This document shows positions 12,239 through 24,763 of a stretch of 64,000 nucleotides of DNA, piece after piece (within the stretch, counting starts at the first letter, position 1; each line of letters opens with the position of its first letter). The stretch lies in NCBI GenBank assembly GCA_944989445.1, contig CALYLW010000127.1, positions 868,990 to 932,989 on the forward strand, read 5' to 3'. Below the pieces are notes generated by a model, which worked only from the letters and a program-made list of their open reading frames with translations, did not search any database and was not told the DNA's origin. The translations under genes were made by a program, and so were the position numbers. The stretch is from Ampullaceana balthica (taxonomy: Eukaryota; Mollusca; Gastropoda; Lymnaeidae).

Positions 12239-12528
12239 GGGACGCGGTGGTCGAGTGGCCGCGCACTGGACTGTCGTACCGATGGTCACGGGTTCGAATC
12301 CGTGTGAAGGCAAGGGTTTGTTCCCGGGGCCTAGGGCGTCCCTGAGTCACCCCGCTCCGAATGGGTACCTAACACTACATAGTGTTAGGCGGCTGGGTAA
12401 TGCGTGGAACCCACAAAGCCGTGGCCTGTGAATGCTGCATCACTTGCCAACAGATCATCTGTCATGGTCTGTGGACGCAACTATCTTCTGCATAGAAGGA
12501 GCGTCTGTATAGATAAGATAAGATAAGA
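12239..12528 (+). mobile_element. tRNA-derived SINE with LINE tail
   Basis: The head resembles a Ser/Leu-class tRNA, with A box TGGTCGAGTGG (12248-12258) and perfect B box GGTTCGAATCC (12291-12301), spaced as for an RNA polymerase III internal promoter. A body of about 170 bp follows, then a tail at about 12472-12528 reading GGACGCAACTATCTTCTGCA and ATAGAAGGAGCGTCTGTA, ending in (GATAA)n. That tail is nearly the same as the 3' end of the LINE copies at 12 kb, 39 kb, 44.4 kb and 54.4 kb. A SINE that shares its partner LINE's 3' end and is mobilised by that LINE's reverse transcriptase is a known arrangement. The partnership here is an inference from the shared tail. Confidence 0.9.
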
Positions 12529-13330
12529 CGTGAGCAACTTTGTCAAGAAGATAAAATTAACAAAAATATTCCAAATTTTCTGACACAAAGTTAGTAAAAA
12601 CAGTTTTCCATTTGTCATTTTTTATTATGTAATTTTCCCTCTGCATGTCCTGTCTTAACCGCAATGCATGTCAAGTTATTATTCTCAGGCCTTACATCTT
12701 GTGATATTGCCGTAACAGCTCTATTAACTGCTCTCCTTCCACATTAGCCAACCAACACCATATTATTGATGAAATCTTTCACTTTTTTAGTGTGTTGCTG
12801 AGGAGTGAATGTCTGGTTTTTTATATTTTCAAGACACAGATGTTAAGAATCATGCATCTGCGTCTTATTTATAAAGGGGGGGTGGTGGTATTTATAGTAT
12901 CAATATTGTCCCATTTAATTTGCCCCAAAGACATCAAATACCCAAATGTTTCAATGTGAGAAAGAAAGGGGAAAAAAGTGTTACACGTATTTTTATTTCC
13001 TGTCCTGAATAACTTGTGCCCTGATTTCCTTTAATGTCCCCTATCCAAGACAAAGGAAAGTTGAACTAGTTAAAGACAGAAGAAAGGTTTATATCACATA
13101 ATGTTACACGGAACAATCTTTATTGAGTGTAGTGGAGCTTTGCCGAATCCAATTGAGGCTCTCTAGCGGCGAGAATTGATGGCATAATGGACTCTCCAAA
13201 AACGGTCAGTTAATGTTCCTTGTGAGGGTCATGTTAAACACTGACTGAAGTTGATGACATGGTCGTGTGCTAGCAGGTCAAGGGTCGGTTGGGGTGAATA
13301 ACCTCTTATTAAAGAAAGGCGAAAAAAATA
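12529..13330. other. No gene recognised
   Basis: AT-rich, unique-looking DNA with a short G-run near 12880. The right edge (13331-13338) is the target copy of the next hAT element. Confidence 0.4.
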
Positions 13331-13338
13331 CTATAAAC

Positions 13339-14335
13339 TAGGGCTGTTATCGATTAATTTAAATTTAATCGTTAACTTTAGAAAAATTATCGATTAATTA
13401 ATCGATAATTTCGATTAAAGCCAAAAATAGAAATGTATGACGTCATTAAACTGAACATTTCTCACGGACATTGAAAATTAAGAATATTTTAACTAAATTT
13501 TATGACAATGTGTTGATACTTGAGCGGATGTTTGTGCTGAAGGGGGTACGTCAGCGATATATTTGATCCTTTAAAGGAGAATTGTTTATGGCAGTGAACA
13601 CAGTAAACTTTTTCAACATCTTCGACTTTGCCATCCGCAGTTAGCTTAAAAACTAAATTTTTGCTCAACTTTCTAGTTATATGCTTAAATTTAACTGCGC
13701 TGATGCTGTCAGCCATTTTTTAGTTGACGTCTGCCGGTCCACATGAAGTAATAAAATAAATTATAATATTAAGCGGGAGAAGTTTGTACGTAAAAAATAT
13801 ATAAATTATTATTAACGAGCAACAAAGCCCGTCCAAGGACGTTCCGACACCGTTCGGTGGCATGTTGTAACACGCCTCCAACAGCCGTCTCGACCGGCAT
13901 TACTTGTACATCGCGTCAAAAATACTATTCATTATAGTTAAAATAAATAACTAGTAAAAACAGAAATTTTTGCTATAAATCCCAACGCGCATAACTCAAA
14001 CTAAAGTCTTGGAAGAAATACTGCACCAAAAATAACTCGTTTTGAACGTCCGCGTAAATTGCGTAAACGTTTTCAATATGATTGGCTGTAGGAGTCATAT
14101 TTGTTTGAGGGACCAATCACTATAGATGACCGGACAGAACGGACAGAAAGGACAGAAACTTGCCTTTTATTATATAGAATTATTAATAATTAATTATTTA
14201 TTAATATAAAAAAAATTAAAATATTATAAATATTTTCTTTAATTTTAATCGAATTTTTATCGATTAAAATAATTTTAATCGATAAAAATTTGTAACGGTT
14301 AATCGAGAAATTAATCGTTAATTTCCGCAGCCCTA
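13339..14335 (-). mobile_element. Deleted hAT element (TAGGGCTG family)
   Basis: The ends are TAGGGCTG and CAGCCCTA. The perfect 8-bp duplication CTATAAAC lies at 13331-13338 and 14336-14343. Subterminal ATCGATTAA-type motifs are repeated at both ends. At 997 bp it encodes only the N-terminal finger on the minus strand. Its middle (about 13830-14170) has a different composition (GGACAGAACGGACAGAAAGGA, then CTTGCCTTTTATTATATAG) and is probably a later insertion of unknown class. Confidence 0.9.
13489..13716 (-). pseudogene. hAT transposase N-terminus, BED-type zinc finger
   Basis: A 75-codon frame from ATG at 13716. Residues 38-66 or so read VYCVHCHKQFSFKGSNISLT and then YPLQHKHPLKY. The C-x2-C pair and the H residues fit a BED finger, the DNA-binding domain at the start of ZBED-type hAT transposases. 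The protein stops soon after the finger because the catalytic part has been deleted from the element. It sits just inside the right-hand end of the coding strand (13.7 kb), as an N-terminus should if transcription runs leftward. Domestication is possible in principle but nothing here supports it. Confidence 0.8.
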
Positions 14336-14343
14336 CTATAAAC

Positions 14344-15464
14344 GTTACATATTGGGAGTTTGGGGTGTCCATTTTTATCACTAAAAAACTATGCAGTAAG
14401 ACAAAATACACTACACACTAGAAATTTATTAAGAGGGGATATGAAAATGGTATTTAGTCTCAAAATTATATTACCCCAACTGTGCATTCAGTACCTCATC
14501 TGTGGTCAAAAGGGAATTCTTGGGGGTAATGCAGACTTATTTGGGACATATAAAATCCACTACAATTCACTAGATATATTAAAATACGTCATGTGTACGT
14601 GTATGCTTGGAACATATGCCCACTATTGAACCGGTTCCTTCCAGAAAATGCATTTTTTAAATTTGACAACTATGTAGATTTCTTACCTACGTACTATACG
14701 AAGACACCTAAATCCACCCTACTTTGATTTATATTGACACGAGTGACAATAATCTTAATCCACATGACTTGACTGTATCAAGTATCCTTTCTGTGGCATT
14801 TAAAATTAATGCCTTAAAACTGTGGTAAGAAGAAAAGATGTTTAGTGCTCCTCTCGAATTGGGATGTCAAGAATTTGATGCATTCAACAAAGTTAATAAA
14901 TACTTTGACTCATTTTAAATGGGCTCATTTATCATTATATCTAGAATGGCCAGGGGCGTTTTACCATAAACCAATTGAACAATTATATCAAACTTAAAAC
15001 GTTTATAATTGCATCCAATAGACCCCCCCTTTTCCCGAAAAAAAGGATATTCCGTGTCGTTTTGACTTAAAATATCTACACATAATCCTATTCAGATCAT
15101 TTTTATACACTTGTCATGCTTGTAAAACTCACCAGTTAGATTTTCGCTAACGACGCTCCCCCAAATCCCCGAGTCATGTGGGCAGGACCTCGAGTCTGGG
15201 GGGAGGGGTAACGCACACATAAACTTGTATATTATGGGGTAACGGGCAAAAAAGTTCGCCGACTCCTGTCGTAAGAGAACCAAACGGAACTGCAGTTACA
15301 TCACAAATGCTTTGATGTCAACATCATACGACGCAGGGTAACAATATCATACGTTCTCTTGTGGGTTCTCAAACTTAAGGATTATAATTAGATGTCATTT
15401 TCATGTCTTGATAACTTACGCCAACCGGCGTCTGATGACCTACCGACCGGCACGTTGAGAAGCA
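14344..15464. other. No gene recognised
   Basis: Unique-looking AT-rich DNA. An 89-codon plus-strand frame at 14360-14629 has no recognisable motif and I treat it as chance. Confidence 0.4.
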
Positions 15465-15656
15465 CTGTTTATTTTTTTGTTTAAAAGTCATTAAATAAAT
15501 TGTAAGCCACCAAATATTTCAGTGGAAGTTTTATTTAAAGTTACCCTATTGATGTGACGTCACATTTCTTCACTCTCCCTCCTTCCCCCTCGTCACAAAA
15601 GTGTGACCCCCGCCCCCGCCCCACCTCTAGGTGCGTGACATCATTTATGGACGGCA
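15465..15656. mobile_element. Harbinger-like MITE relative, partial
   Basis: Ends with CATCATTTATGGACGGC, a decayed version of the MITE terminus at 3802. The inside reads GTGGAAGTTTTATTTAAAGT and GATGTGACGTCACATTTCTT, which match the diverged copy at about 56480-56530. The left end is not visible. Confidence 0.65.
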
Positions 15657-17094
15657 ACTTAACTGAAATCTTAAGCGACCGACAATTGTGATTCTCTGCG
15701 TTATCTAGTGAAATAGATAAGATATAATTTCTAATGGAATTTATCTTAATTTTTACGCACTTCACCAATCACGACTTGCTCAAAACTACGGCCACGCAAA
15801 GCGTTCGTTAATGAATCTTCATTGTAGAGGGTTCATGAGACAAGATCTTATAGTAATGTATTGATTTGAACCTAACCTTACTACACTGAGAATGATAGGA
15901 TTGCCCCAAGTCGTCAAAATAACTTTTTTTTTCAGCTCAAAGCCTATGAGAGAGTTGCTTGTTATTTGATTTTTTTCAAATTATGTTTGCAATGATTTCA
16001 TTTAGCTGGGATTTGTTAGTGCGTATGTTGGCTGTACGTTTGTATGATAAGAGATAAAACCCAAACGTATTCTCAAGCTGATTGACAATGGCCCCAGTGT
16101 TAGCGACACTCTAAATAACTTCATCAGTTAACACACTGTACCCTGGAAGCTTATCTGACCAATTGCAGTTCAAAATATGATAGATTTATTTGCTACAAGA
16201 TATTAAATCTAAGGTTAAGAATTTCTTTTTCATCTTCATGGTGCTCACCTAAAGACAAAACCAACAACCGGTATTTTTGGTCGAATTTACGTCGGTTATT
16301 ATTTGTTGATGAAACCTTCTGGCCGAAATGTCTATATTATTTTACTATTTGTTCTTTCAAACCTATCATATATCTAATCATAATATTTCAAAGCCAACAA
16401 TAAATATGTATCTAGGTAAAGTTCGTTTCCGAATATTTCGCGGCTTTGCAAAGACTGTCAGCTGCTAACATTTTTCTACATGTGGTAAATAAAAGATGTT
16501 TACTTCCTTAATATTAGATAGTTGTCTATGGCCACATAGACATCAAATAGATACTATCAACCTCTAAAATATTAACAAGTGCCATTTCTTTTATTGCTAA
16601 AGTACTATTATTTAATATATCATTGAAATAATTTTTTTTCAATTTTTCTTTTAGTTATTATACTACACAAAATATTATTAGATTTATTTGTAGGCCTATC
16701 TCGATTTTTCCAAAGACAATATAAATATTGTGCCATTAGAAACCATATTGTTTGCACTCGATTTGGAAAATAAATAGGCTTAATTCGCCTTAAAAATATT
16801 TTGCAAACATGGAATGTATGGTGAATGTGAATGTTTATCAAACAATGGATATATATTGTGTTTGTGTGCAATTAGAACATACGGCAGTGCTGGGGGCCCA
16901 ATTATAACAAATAAAGTTGCCCACCTCCCATTTTTCGTCTCTTTTTAAATGCTACATTCGTGAATAGATACTGCATTACAGTTAGAATCAGCTGACTTTA
17001 TTTACGACTGGAGTCTAACCAAGAATTTCCCCGATGTTAAGGACTGAGTTAAACAATGATTTGGAGTTATCTCAACCCACTTTGCCGTTAGCGC
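15657..17094. other. No gene recognised
   Basis: AT-rich DNA. Only short chance frames; no borders seen. Confidence 0.4.
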
Positions 17095-17158
17095 GTGTGC
17101 GTGTGTGTGCGTTTGTGTGTGTGTGTGTGTGTGAATGTGTGTGTGAATGTGTGTGTGG
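17095..17158. repeat. (TG)n microsatellite
   Basis: An interrupted TG run. The frames that read through it on both strands are artefacts. Confidence 0.95.
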
Positions 17159-17763
17159 AGGGGTCTGGGTGCAATGCTTTTGCAAAGCCCTGGAAATGTT
17201 GACACGAAAGTTCAAAGTTTTTTTCGTTATTTTTCCACACATCTGGTCCTTTGATTTCACCCAGAACTCTAAGCCTCCTTGTGTGAGTTATATCAGTTAG
17301 TAATTAAACTACTCTAGACATATACATTCTGATAGGTTACTATTGTAATTTTTCAAAATCTATATGTAAAATTTTAGCTAGCTAATAATGTAGCTATTCT
17401 AAACCACACTTTTCCGTATTGCTATTACTCTTAAACGATCGATCGTGACCGTTTTAAAGACTTGTTTGACGATGTTGTTAAATAAGTCTCTGGGTGCGCA
17501 GATGGCTGATCAGCCCCATTCTGTTATGCTGATGTATTTGTGCAGTAGGTGAATGAGATGGATGAGAAATTCATGCTTTCCTAGCTTGTCTTTACCGCTC
17601 TGCCCATCAACTGCACTGCTTCTTTGTTTCATTAAGTCCTTCTGTAGGGAGCGAAGCCAAAAGTTTCGAACTGGAACCTTTCAGGAATGTTGCCAAGTGC
17701 TCGGGCAGTTTTAAAACGTTTATGGGAAGCTTTCATTGAGTCTGTATTCTTAGCATTTTTAAA
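17159..17763. other. No gene recognised
   Basis: No coding region, RNA gene or element border seen. Confidence 0.4.
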
Positions 17764-18530
17764 TCCCTTATAATAACTTCACGGTTTTGTCTCTCTGTCG
17801 TGATCTCTCTCTCTCTCTCTTTCTCTGTCTGTCGTGGGTGGTCGGACGGCGGAAAAACAAAAGTAAATAAAACAAACCCGTAAAAACAAAGTTTTTGACT
17901 ATAAATCCCTTATATATGAGACATAACTAAAAGTATTGATTATGTTCAAATGCGACAAATATTTAATATTTACAGACTGAATCTGTCTTAACTCAACTTT
18001 GCTTTTAACCGTGGAGAGGGGAAAGGTCTTGTCACCGATCGCTGGACCGAGCTCAGCGTGACACGCACAATGTAAACAAAAGCACGCCGGTACACCTGGT
18101 TTAAACACGAGATGTGTTCACCGGTGGCTGGCCTAAAGTCAAGTGACCCGTAAAATGTAAACATAGCGACCGCTACATATAGTTTATATAGATAAAATAA
18201 AAATGCATTAATTAAATTACGGTACGTTCGATCAATCTGAAATTTTGATACGATGCATTGTTAGGTGACACGGGTCCGTGTGCCAAATTTCAGCTCGATG
18301 GCTTCACGGGAAGTGGGTCATTTTTTTACTTCTATTTTTCCGCGGAGACAGAGACGGCGGTGAAGTTAATATAAGGGATCTAAAAATGACCCACTTCCCG
18401 TGTTGCGATCGAGCTGAAACTTTGCACATAGACTCGTGTCACCTAACAATGCATCAAAATTTCAGATCGATCGAATACCGCATAATAATAATGCATTTAA
18501 CAATAATGCATTTTAAGTTTTTCTCTATAT
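17764..18530. repeat. Core-superfamily repeats, rearranged cluster
   Basis: It opens with AAATCCCTTATAATAACTTC and a TC-rich run (about 17800-17830), as in the copy at 41096. At about 17868-17930 it contains the reverse complement of the end of the 24.8-kb family (TATAGTCAAAAACTTGG type). It then has text shared with 41.4 kb (CGGTGACCAG / GAGCTCAGCGTGACACG, in opposite orientation). From 18220 on come two head-to-head copies of the shared core. At least three pieces of one superfamily have been joined here. Confidence 0.75.
18220..18480. repeat. Long inverted repeat, arms of about 100 bp
   Basis: Left arm 18220-18326 and right arm 18382-18480 are imperfect reverse complements. Both contain the core text TGCAT..TAGGTGACACG, AATTTCAGCTCGAT and ACGGGAAGTGGGTCATTTTT. 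The 55-base spacer holds GGTGAAGTTAATATAAGGGAT, the reverse complement of the superfamily's usual left end. A transcript across it could fold into a long hairpin. Confidence 0.85.
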
Positions 18531-19154
18531 AATTCAATGTAACCGTCTGCTATTGTTCACCTCCACGTGCTGGAGTTCAGTCCAGCCATCGATGACCCCC
18601 ACGTCCCCCCTGGTTTTACAGCAAGGGGAGATCAGTCAGTTTCAGTCGTAAATGTTTGTCGTGCGTTGCGTATTATATTGAACATATCAATACTTTAAGT
18701 TATGTCTCATTTATAAGTGATTTGTAATCACAAACTATGTTTTTAAGGGTTTTTTTTCGTTTTTGAACAGTAAGTAACAAATGGAAGTTCATTGCGAATG
18801 GCAGCAAGGTGAGAGAGACCGAATCAAATTCACATTTGTATGTGTACAAAATACTACCAAGTAAAACATTGTCCTCACAGCACACTCAAGTATGAGATTG
18901 TCGTGTAAATAATTGTTGCACGCTTTAATATTTATTCTTGCTTCGCTGCTGGCAATATGAAAGCGCAACAATGCCATAGAGCCAAAGTAAACACATACAA
19001 TTGCCGGCGATCAATGCTCTGCAATTAAACCAAATGTCAACGATGTATTTAATCAGTCTGCAGTGTTTAATTAGTCTGGGAATTCGATTAGCTTCTGGGG
19101 CACCAACCTGAGCCCTGAGGGTTTTAGTGTTATCATACAATCAAAGAATCATCT
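18531..19154. other. No gene recognised
   Basis: No coding region, RNA gene or element border seen. Confidence 0.4.
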
Positions 19155-19390
19155 TGACGTTAGAATTACTAGTGTCAATCATAAGAGAATATTTCTTTCA
19201 GTTAGCGCTACTGGTGTCATTCATGACAGAGTCTTTCTTTCAATTAGAGTTACTATAGTCATTCATGGCATTATCTTTCTTTCAGTTAGTTCTACTGGTG
19301 TCATTCATGACAGAGTCTTTCTTTCAATTAGAGTTACTATAGTCATTCATGGCATTATCTTTCTTTCAGTTAGTTCTACTGATGTCATTG
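19155..19390. repeat. 42-bp tandem repeat with 84-bp higher-order period
   Basis: Units built on TTAGAGTTACTATAGTCATT and TTAGTTCTACTGGTGTCATT alternate, so the best match is to the next-but-one unit (84 bp). About 5.5 units. Confidence 0.85.
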
Positions 19391-19429
19391 GGGAAAAACA
19401 AACACATAAAACAAAAATTAACATTTTTA

Positions 19430-19890
<461 letters not shown>

Positions 19891-20694
19891 ACTTATAATA
19901 ATGATATGTTTTTAAACATATATTAAATAAAATGTTAAAACAAAATTACATTAAGATTAGTTGACTTGCTGAAATGTAAATTTCTTTTTTTTTAAATGTT
20001 GAAAGCAATCAGATTCTTTAATAAGAAATGGAATTTGCACCTACATATTGTAAAGAAACATGTTGATGTTTTCATTTTCGTAAATTCTGGTTGAGAAATT
20101 GAGAATTATTTCAAATTTCCTTCCATTAAATATACAATACTGAATTCCCGACAGAAACGCATTTCTATTCCCTTGTCCCAGGGCTTGGCCATTGGTTTGC
20201 CATTAAATGGTGACACGTCTTAAAATATTTGGACAAAACAAATGAAAAAATTATGAGATCGCGGTTGGGTTCCATTGAGACTTTTTTTCTTTTTTCTTTT
20301 TTTCCCCTTTCCTTTATCTTATTTTTTTTTAACGCTTTCTTACAGGATTACAACAACAACAACAACAACAACAAAAACAGGTACTGCACTTTCATTTTTG
20401 TCTTCGAGGACCCACGGCGTATGGGCATACTATTTTTTTCTATCAAATGTACCATATTCTGACAGAATATTTTGAAGTGTTATAGAATGGGAGAAGCGAA
20501 ATGAACATTCAAAAGTCTTTTAAAGCAAATAATTTAGGACAAAAATCCTTTTGGTGCGGTGGCTAAGACGAAAGAATGCGAGAAAGCTTTTAAACTTGTT
20601 GTCGGCTGTGGCTATTGATTTCAGATAGTAAAATAGGGCAGAGAGATGGGATAAAGTAAGTCACGGAGAGAATAACGTTGGATTCAGAGCTGCC
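19891..20694. other. No gene recognised
   Basis: AT-rich DNA with a CT-rich tract (about 20280-20340) followed by a short (CAA)n run (about 20350-20372). Confidence 0.4.
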
Positions 20695-21440
20695 AGAGTC
20701 AGGTAAAAGATAACAACGTTGGACATAGAGTTGTGAAAGTCAGGTAAAAGATAACAACGTTGGACATAGAGTTGTGAAAGTCAGGTAAAAGATAACAACG
20801 TTGGACATAGAGTTGTGAATGTCAGGTAAAAGATAACAACGTTGGACATAGAGTTGTGAAAGTCAGGTACAAGATATCGACGTTGGACATAGAGTTGTGA
20901 AAGTCAGGTACAAGATATCAACGTTGGACATAGAGTTGTGAAAGTCAGGTAAAAGATAACAACGTTGGACATAGAGTTGTGAAAGTCAGGTAAAAGATAA
21001 CAACGTTGGACATAGAGTTGTGAATGTCAGGTAAAAGATAACAACGTTGGACATAGAGTTGTGAAAGTCAGGTACAAGATATCGACGTTGGACATAGAGT
21101 TGTGAAAGTCAGGTACAAGATATCAACGTTGGACATAGAGTTGACAAAGCCAGGTACAAGATATCAACGTTGGACATAGAGTTGACAAAGCCAGATACAA
21201 GATAACAACGTTGGACATAGAGTTGACAAAGCCAGATACAAGATAACAACGTTGGACATAGAGTTGACTAAGCCAGATACAAGATAACAACGTTGGACAT
21301 AGAGTTGACAAAGCCAGATACAAGATAACAACGTTGGACATAGAGTTGACAAAGCCAGATACAAGATAACAACGTTGGACATAGAGTTTACAGTCAGGTA
21401 CAAGATAAAAATGTCGGGCATAGAGTTGACAAAGTCAGAG
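20695..21440. repeat. 42-bp minisatellite with higher-order structure
   Basis: About 17 copies of a 42-bp unit containing AACGTTGGACATAGAGTTGT. Variants (AAAAGATAAC, ACAAGATATCGACG, ACAAGATATCAACG; GTGAAAG or GTGAATG) recur in the same order in two successive blocks of five units (210 bp). A later block changes to GTTGACAAAGCCAG. Confidence 0.92.
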
Positions 21441-21544
21441 CGGATATTGTAAAGTATTAAGTGGAAAATGTGCACAACTGAGACAATATGTTAAGAGCAA
21501 AATGAAGATGAAAAAAATGAAATATTTGTCAGAAAGAAGTCAGT

Positions 21545-22255
21545 GTAGGACAAGAGAGGATAAATTGGAGCACTGAAAGGATGAAGTGGGGCACTGAAAG
21601 AATGAAGTGGGGCACTGAGAATATGAAGTGGGGCACTGAGAGAATGAAGTGGGGCACTGATAGAATGAAGTGTGGCACTGAGTGAATGAAGTGAGGCAAT
21701 AAGTGGATGAATTGGGGCATTGAGAGATTGAAGTGTGGCACTGAGAGAATGAAGTGGGGCACTGAGAGAATGAAGTGGGGCACTGAGTGAATGAAGTGGG
21801 GCAATAAGTTGATGAATTGGGGCATTGAGAGATTGAAGTGTGGCACTGACAGAACAAAGTGGGGCACTGAGTGAATGAAGTGGGGCAATAAGTTGATGAA
21901 TTGGGGCATTGAGAGATTGAAGTGTGGCACTGACAGAACAAAGTGGGGCACTGAGAGAATAAAGTGGGGCACTGAGAGAATAAAGTGGGGCACTGAGTGA
22001 ATGAAGTGGGGCAATAAGTGGATGAATTGGGGCATTGAGAGAATGAAGTGGGGCACTGAGAGAATGAAGTGGGGCACTGAGTGAATGAAGTGGGGCAATA
22101 AGTGGATGAATTTGGGCATTTAGATATTGAAGTGAGGCACTGAGAATGAAGTGGGACACTGAGAGAATGAAGTGGGGCACTGAGAATAAAGTGGAGCACG
22201 GAGAGAATGAAGTGGGGCCCTGAGAGAATTAAGTGGGGCACTGAGAAAATGAAGT
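21545..22255. repeat. 21-bp minisatellite with higher-order structure
   Basis: Unit GAATGAAGTGGGGCACTGAGA. A longer block containing AGTGAATGAAGTGGGGCAAT, then GATGAATTGGGGCATTGAGA and GATTGAAGTGTGGCACTGA recurs four or five times. The minus strand stays open in all three frames, so none is evidence of a gene. Confidence 0.92.
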
Positions 22256-24763
22256 TGGGAACCGATAGTATCACAAAGACGTCATAGAACAATACAGAGG
22301 TAAAGAAGAAAATATACCTATAGAGGTTTTTGTTTTGTTTTTTAACACATGTAAATGAATTATCCACAAAACAGGCACTGCGTTTATTCTACTATAATAT
22401 TATTCAGTGATGAATTCGGTGTCACTCTCATTGCTACTCCACCCCATCCCCCCTCCACGTTTTCATAAAGTACTCATGGATATATTTTAATTCTAATACC
22501 TAAAAGCAAGACTAATGAAGATAAATACAAGAAAAAATGGATACATGAAGCCCCATCTGGTGTTATTGCCACAGTTTATAGAATATGCCGCACGCTGATT
22601 TTTTAATATTTTTTTTTCAAAAATTTAAATCGTATTTCTTTATTAACTTACACTGTAACAGATATAGATTTTCCTCCTACTAAATAGAATCCCAGTATTT
22701 TATTCTCTAGAAAAAAAGGTCAATTATGCTTTTTCATTCTTTAAAATACGGTTTCTATTCAATAAGCTCTGTATATAATTTTGTCTGACGCCATCCTGCA
22801 CCCATTATTCTTTTTCACATGTCATTACGCTTGCTTCCCTTTTTAAAAGCCTTACATTTTAAATAAAAACATATAAGGGATTCCTTTCAGCGGGTAATCT
22901 CATCCTCGTATTTCAAATCTCGTTAACTCTTAATCATTCACTCCTCCCGCAATCGGTCCATTCACCTTCATTACGTATCCATCTCTTTCAAACCTATTCA
23001 CGCGGCTGTCTCCTCGGCAAGTTCTGTTTTCCTAACACTTTCATCCCTGGCCTGTACTTTATTACATATATCCTCTTTCCTCATCTGTCTGTTCTTACTA
23101 ATTTATTCGTGTCTCGTCGTCGCTCTCTACTCACGCATAAAAACATGACATACGACATTGAGCATTGAAAAAAAACATTTTATTGATCCAGGTTTGGAAT
23201 TGATCGGTTTAAATGTTATCTTTTTAATTTATTCTTCTGTTCGTTTTTCATTCAAAATGTGTTTTCGTGGTTCTGTTGCTAATTTTATAATAAACTATTC
23301 ATAATTTGTTCATTACCATCTACAAATTTGATTACAAACAGACCCTCGTTCTATCGAGACTGTAAATTGTTCGATTCCAGACCCAATATTTATCATTGGC
23401 TAACAGACCATAAATTTATCACTACCATGGACTTTATAGGTGTATCACATTATTCACATCCAGACTTTAAAGAGATCCATTCAATCATGTATAGCAGTTC
23501 AGGTGAAATGGACAGCTTGTAATGTTTATTCACAAAGCATGAAGTTCATACCAGATGACAAAATGAACTTTCACCAAGTATTACGTTTTGAAAAATATTC
23601 AAGTTAGTCAGAGACTTCAACGGCTTCAAGTTTAAATTACAAATTCTGATTTTCCTGAAAAATATGAGTACCTAATGTTGTTTAATACACATCTTTATTT
23701 CACCAATTTGCTTTTGCACTCATATTTTTGAGTTTTCTGTCAACAATTTTTTTTCTCATTTTTAAAATTATTTTTATCTGAATCTCAAAAGATTACACAG
23801 TGTAAAACAAGACACCATCATATGTGTTAATTTTTTTCAATTTATTTTTGTTTATGTTAGTTTTTAAATATTTTTTGTTGAACTTTTGCTATTAAAAGCA
23901 TATTGTGTAAATGGTGGTGTTAGTGTGCTATTCGCAAGGGTTGTTTAGGAAGTTATTCTTCGATGAAAGATTCTCGGCAGTTGGACGAAAACTGCAAATT
24001 TCTTGTTCGGCCTCCATCGGAACTAATCCTCTTGCTGTATCTCTGACTGTTTTCCTTTCTCAAATATGTTCTTCTTTTGCTTTAGTTTTGGCCTACTTGG
24101 GTTCAGATTTGACCTCAGCTGTCAGTGCGTGTTCTGTCATTCAGCATTCTCTTATGCTCTTGCATGTCTAAAGTAATAATAATAATAATAAACCTTGATT
24201 CTTCTACACTAAATGCTGTTTATTTAATACTTTTAATAATGCTAAGAAGTCGATTTTCAGCATAGTTTGAAAATTTAGATGAAATTTTTATATAATGTTG
24301 TTAACATTTGATGACGATTTTTTGTTTTGATAAGTCAATACTGCCGTAGTCAATGCGAAATAATCAGAGAAGACAAACGTTGTTCTGTCTCGCTCCGGTT
24401 CTGGTGAGAATATTTGCAATAAAAGAAACAAATCCATTAAATTACTTATGAATACTTATGATTAGAATCTTCTTCCGATGAAAAAAAACAAAGTTGTACA
24501 TTGAAGGCTTTCAAGAACGTTGGGTCAATATAACTCTATGTGTCCACGATCCATCTAGCATGAAATGACACGGATATTACAACGAAAATTTCCAATTGTC
24601 AATTCTTACTCATTAGATATTCAAAACATTAGGAAATTTAGTTGAGTTGCAAATAAAACTCTTCAATTTGTTATCAACGTGTATAGCTGGCAAATTCAAT
24701 AACCTCAGAAATCGGATGACTATAGCGTACATTCAAATCAATTTTTGGATTATTCTCATTTTT
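22256..24763. other. No gene recognised; largest plain stretch
   Basis: About 2.5 kb without a recognisable gene, tandem array or element border. Frames of 64 codons (23328-23522) and 86 codons (23911-24171) on the plus strand have no known motif. The second is followed by AATAAA within an AAT run at about 24180, but composition alone can explain that. Confidence 0.45.

Noticed and set aside
13489..13716. Domesticated BED-finger host gene
   Set aside because: It lies inside a hAT with matching 8-bp duplications and is best explained as a transposase stump.
21491..22367. Minus-strand repeat frames of 196-275 codons
   Set aside because: Three overlapping open frames across one 21-bp array, so none is special.
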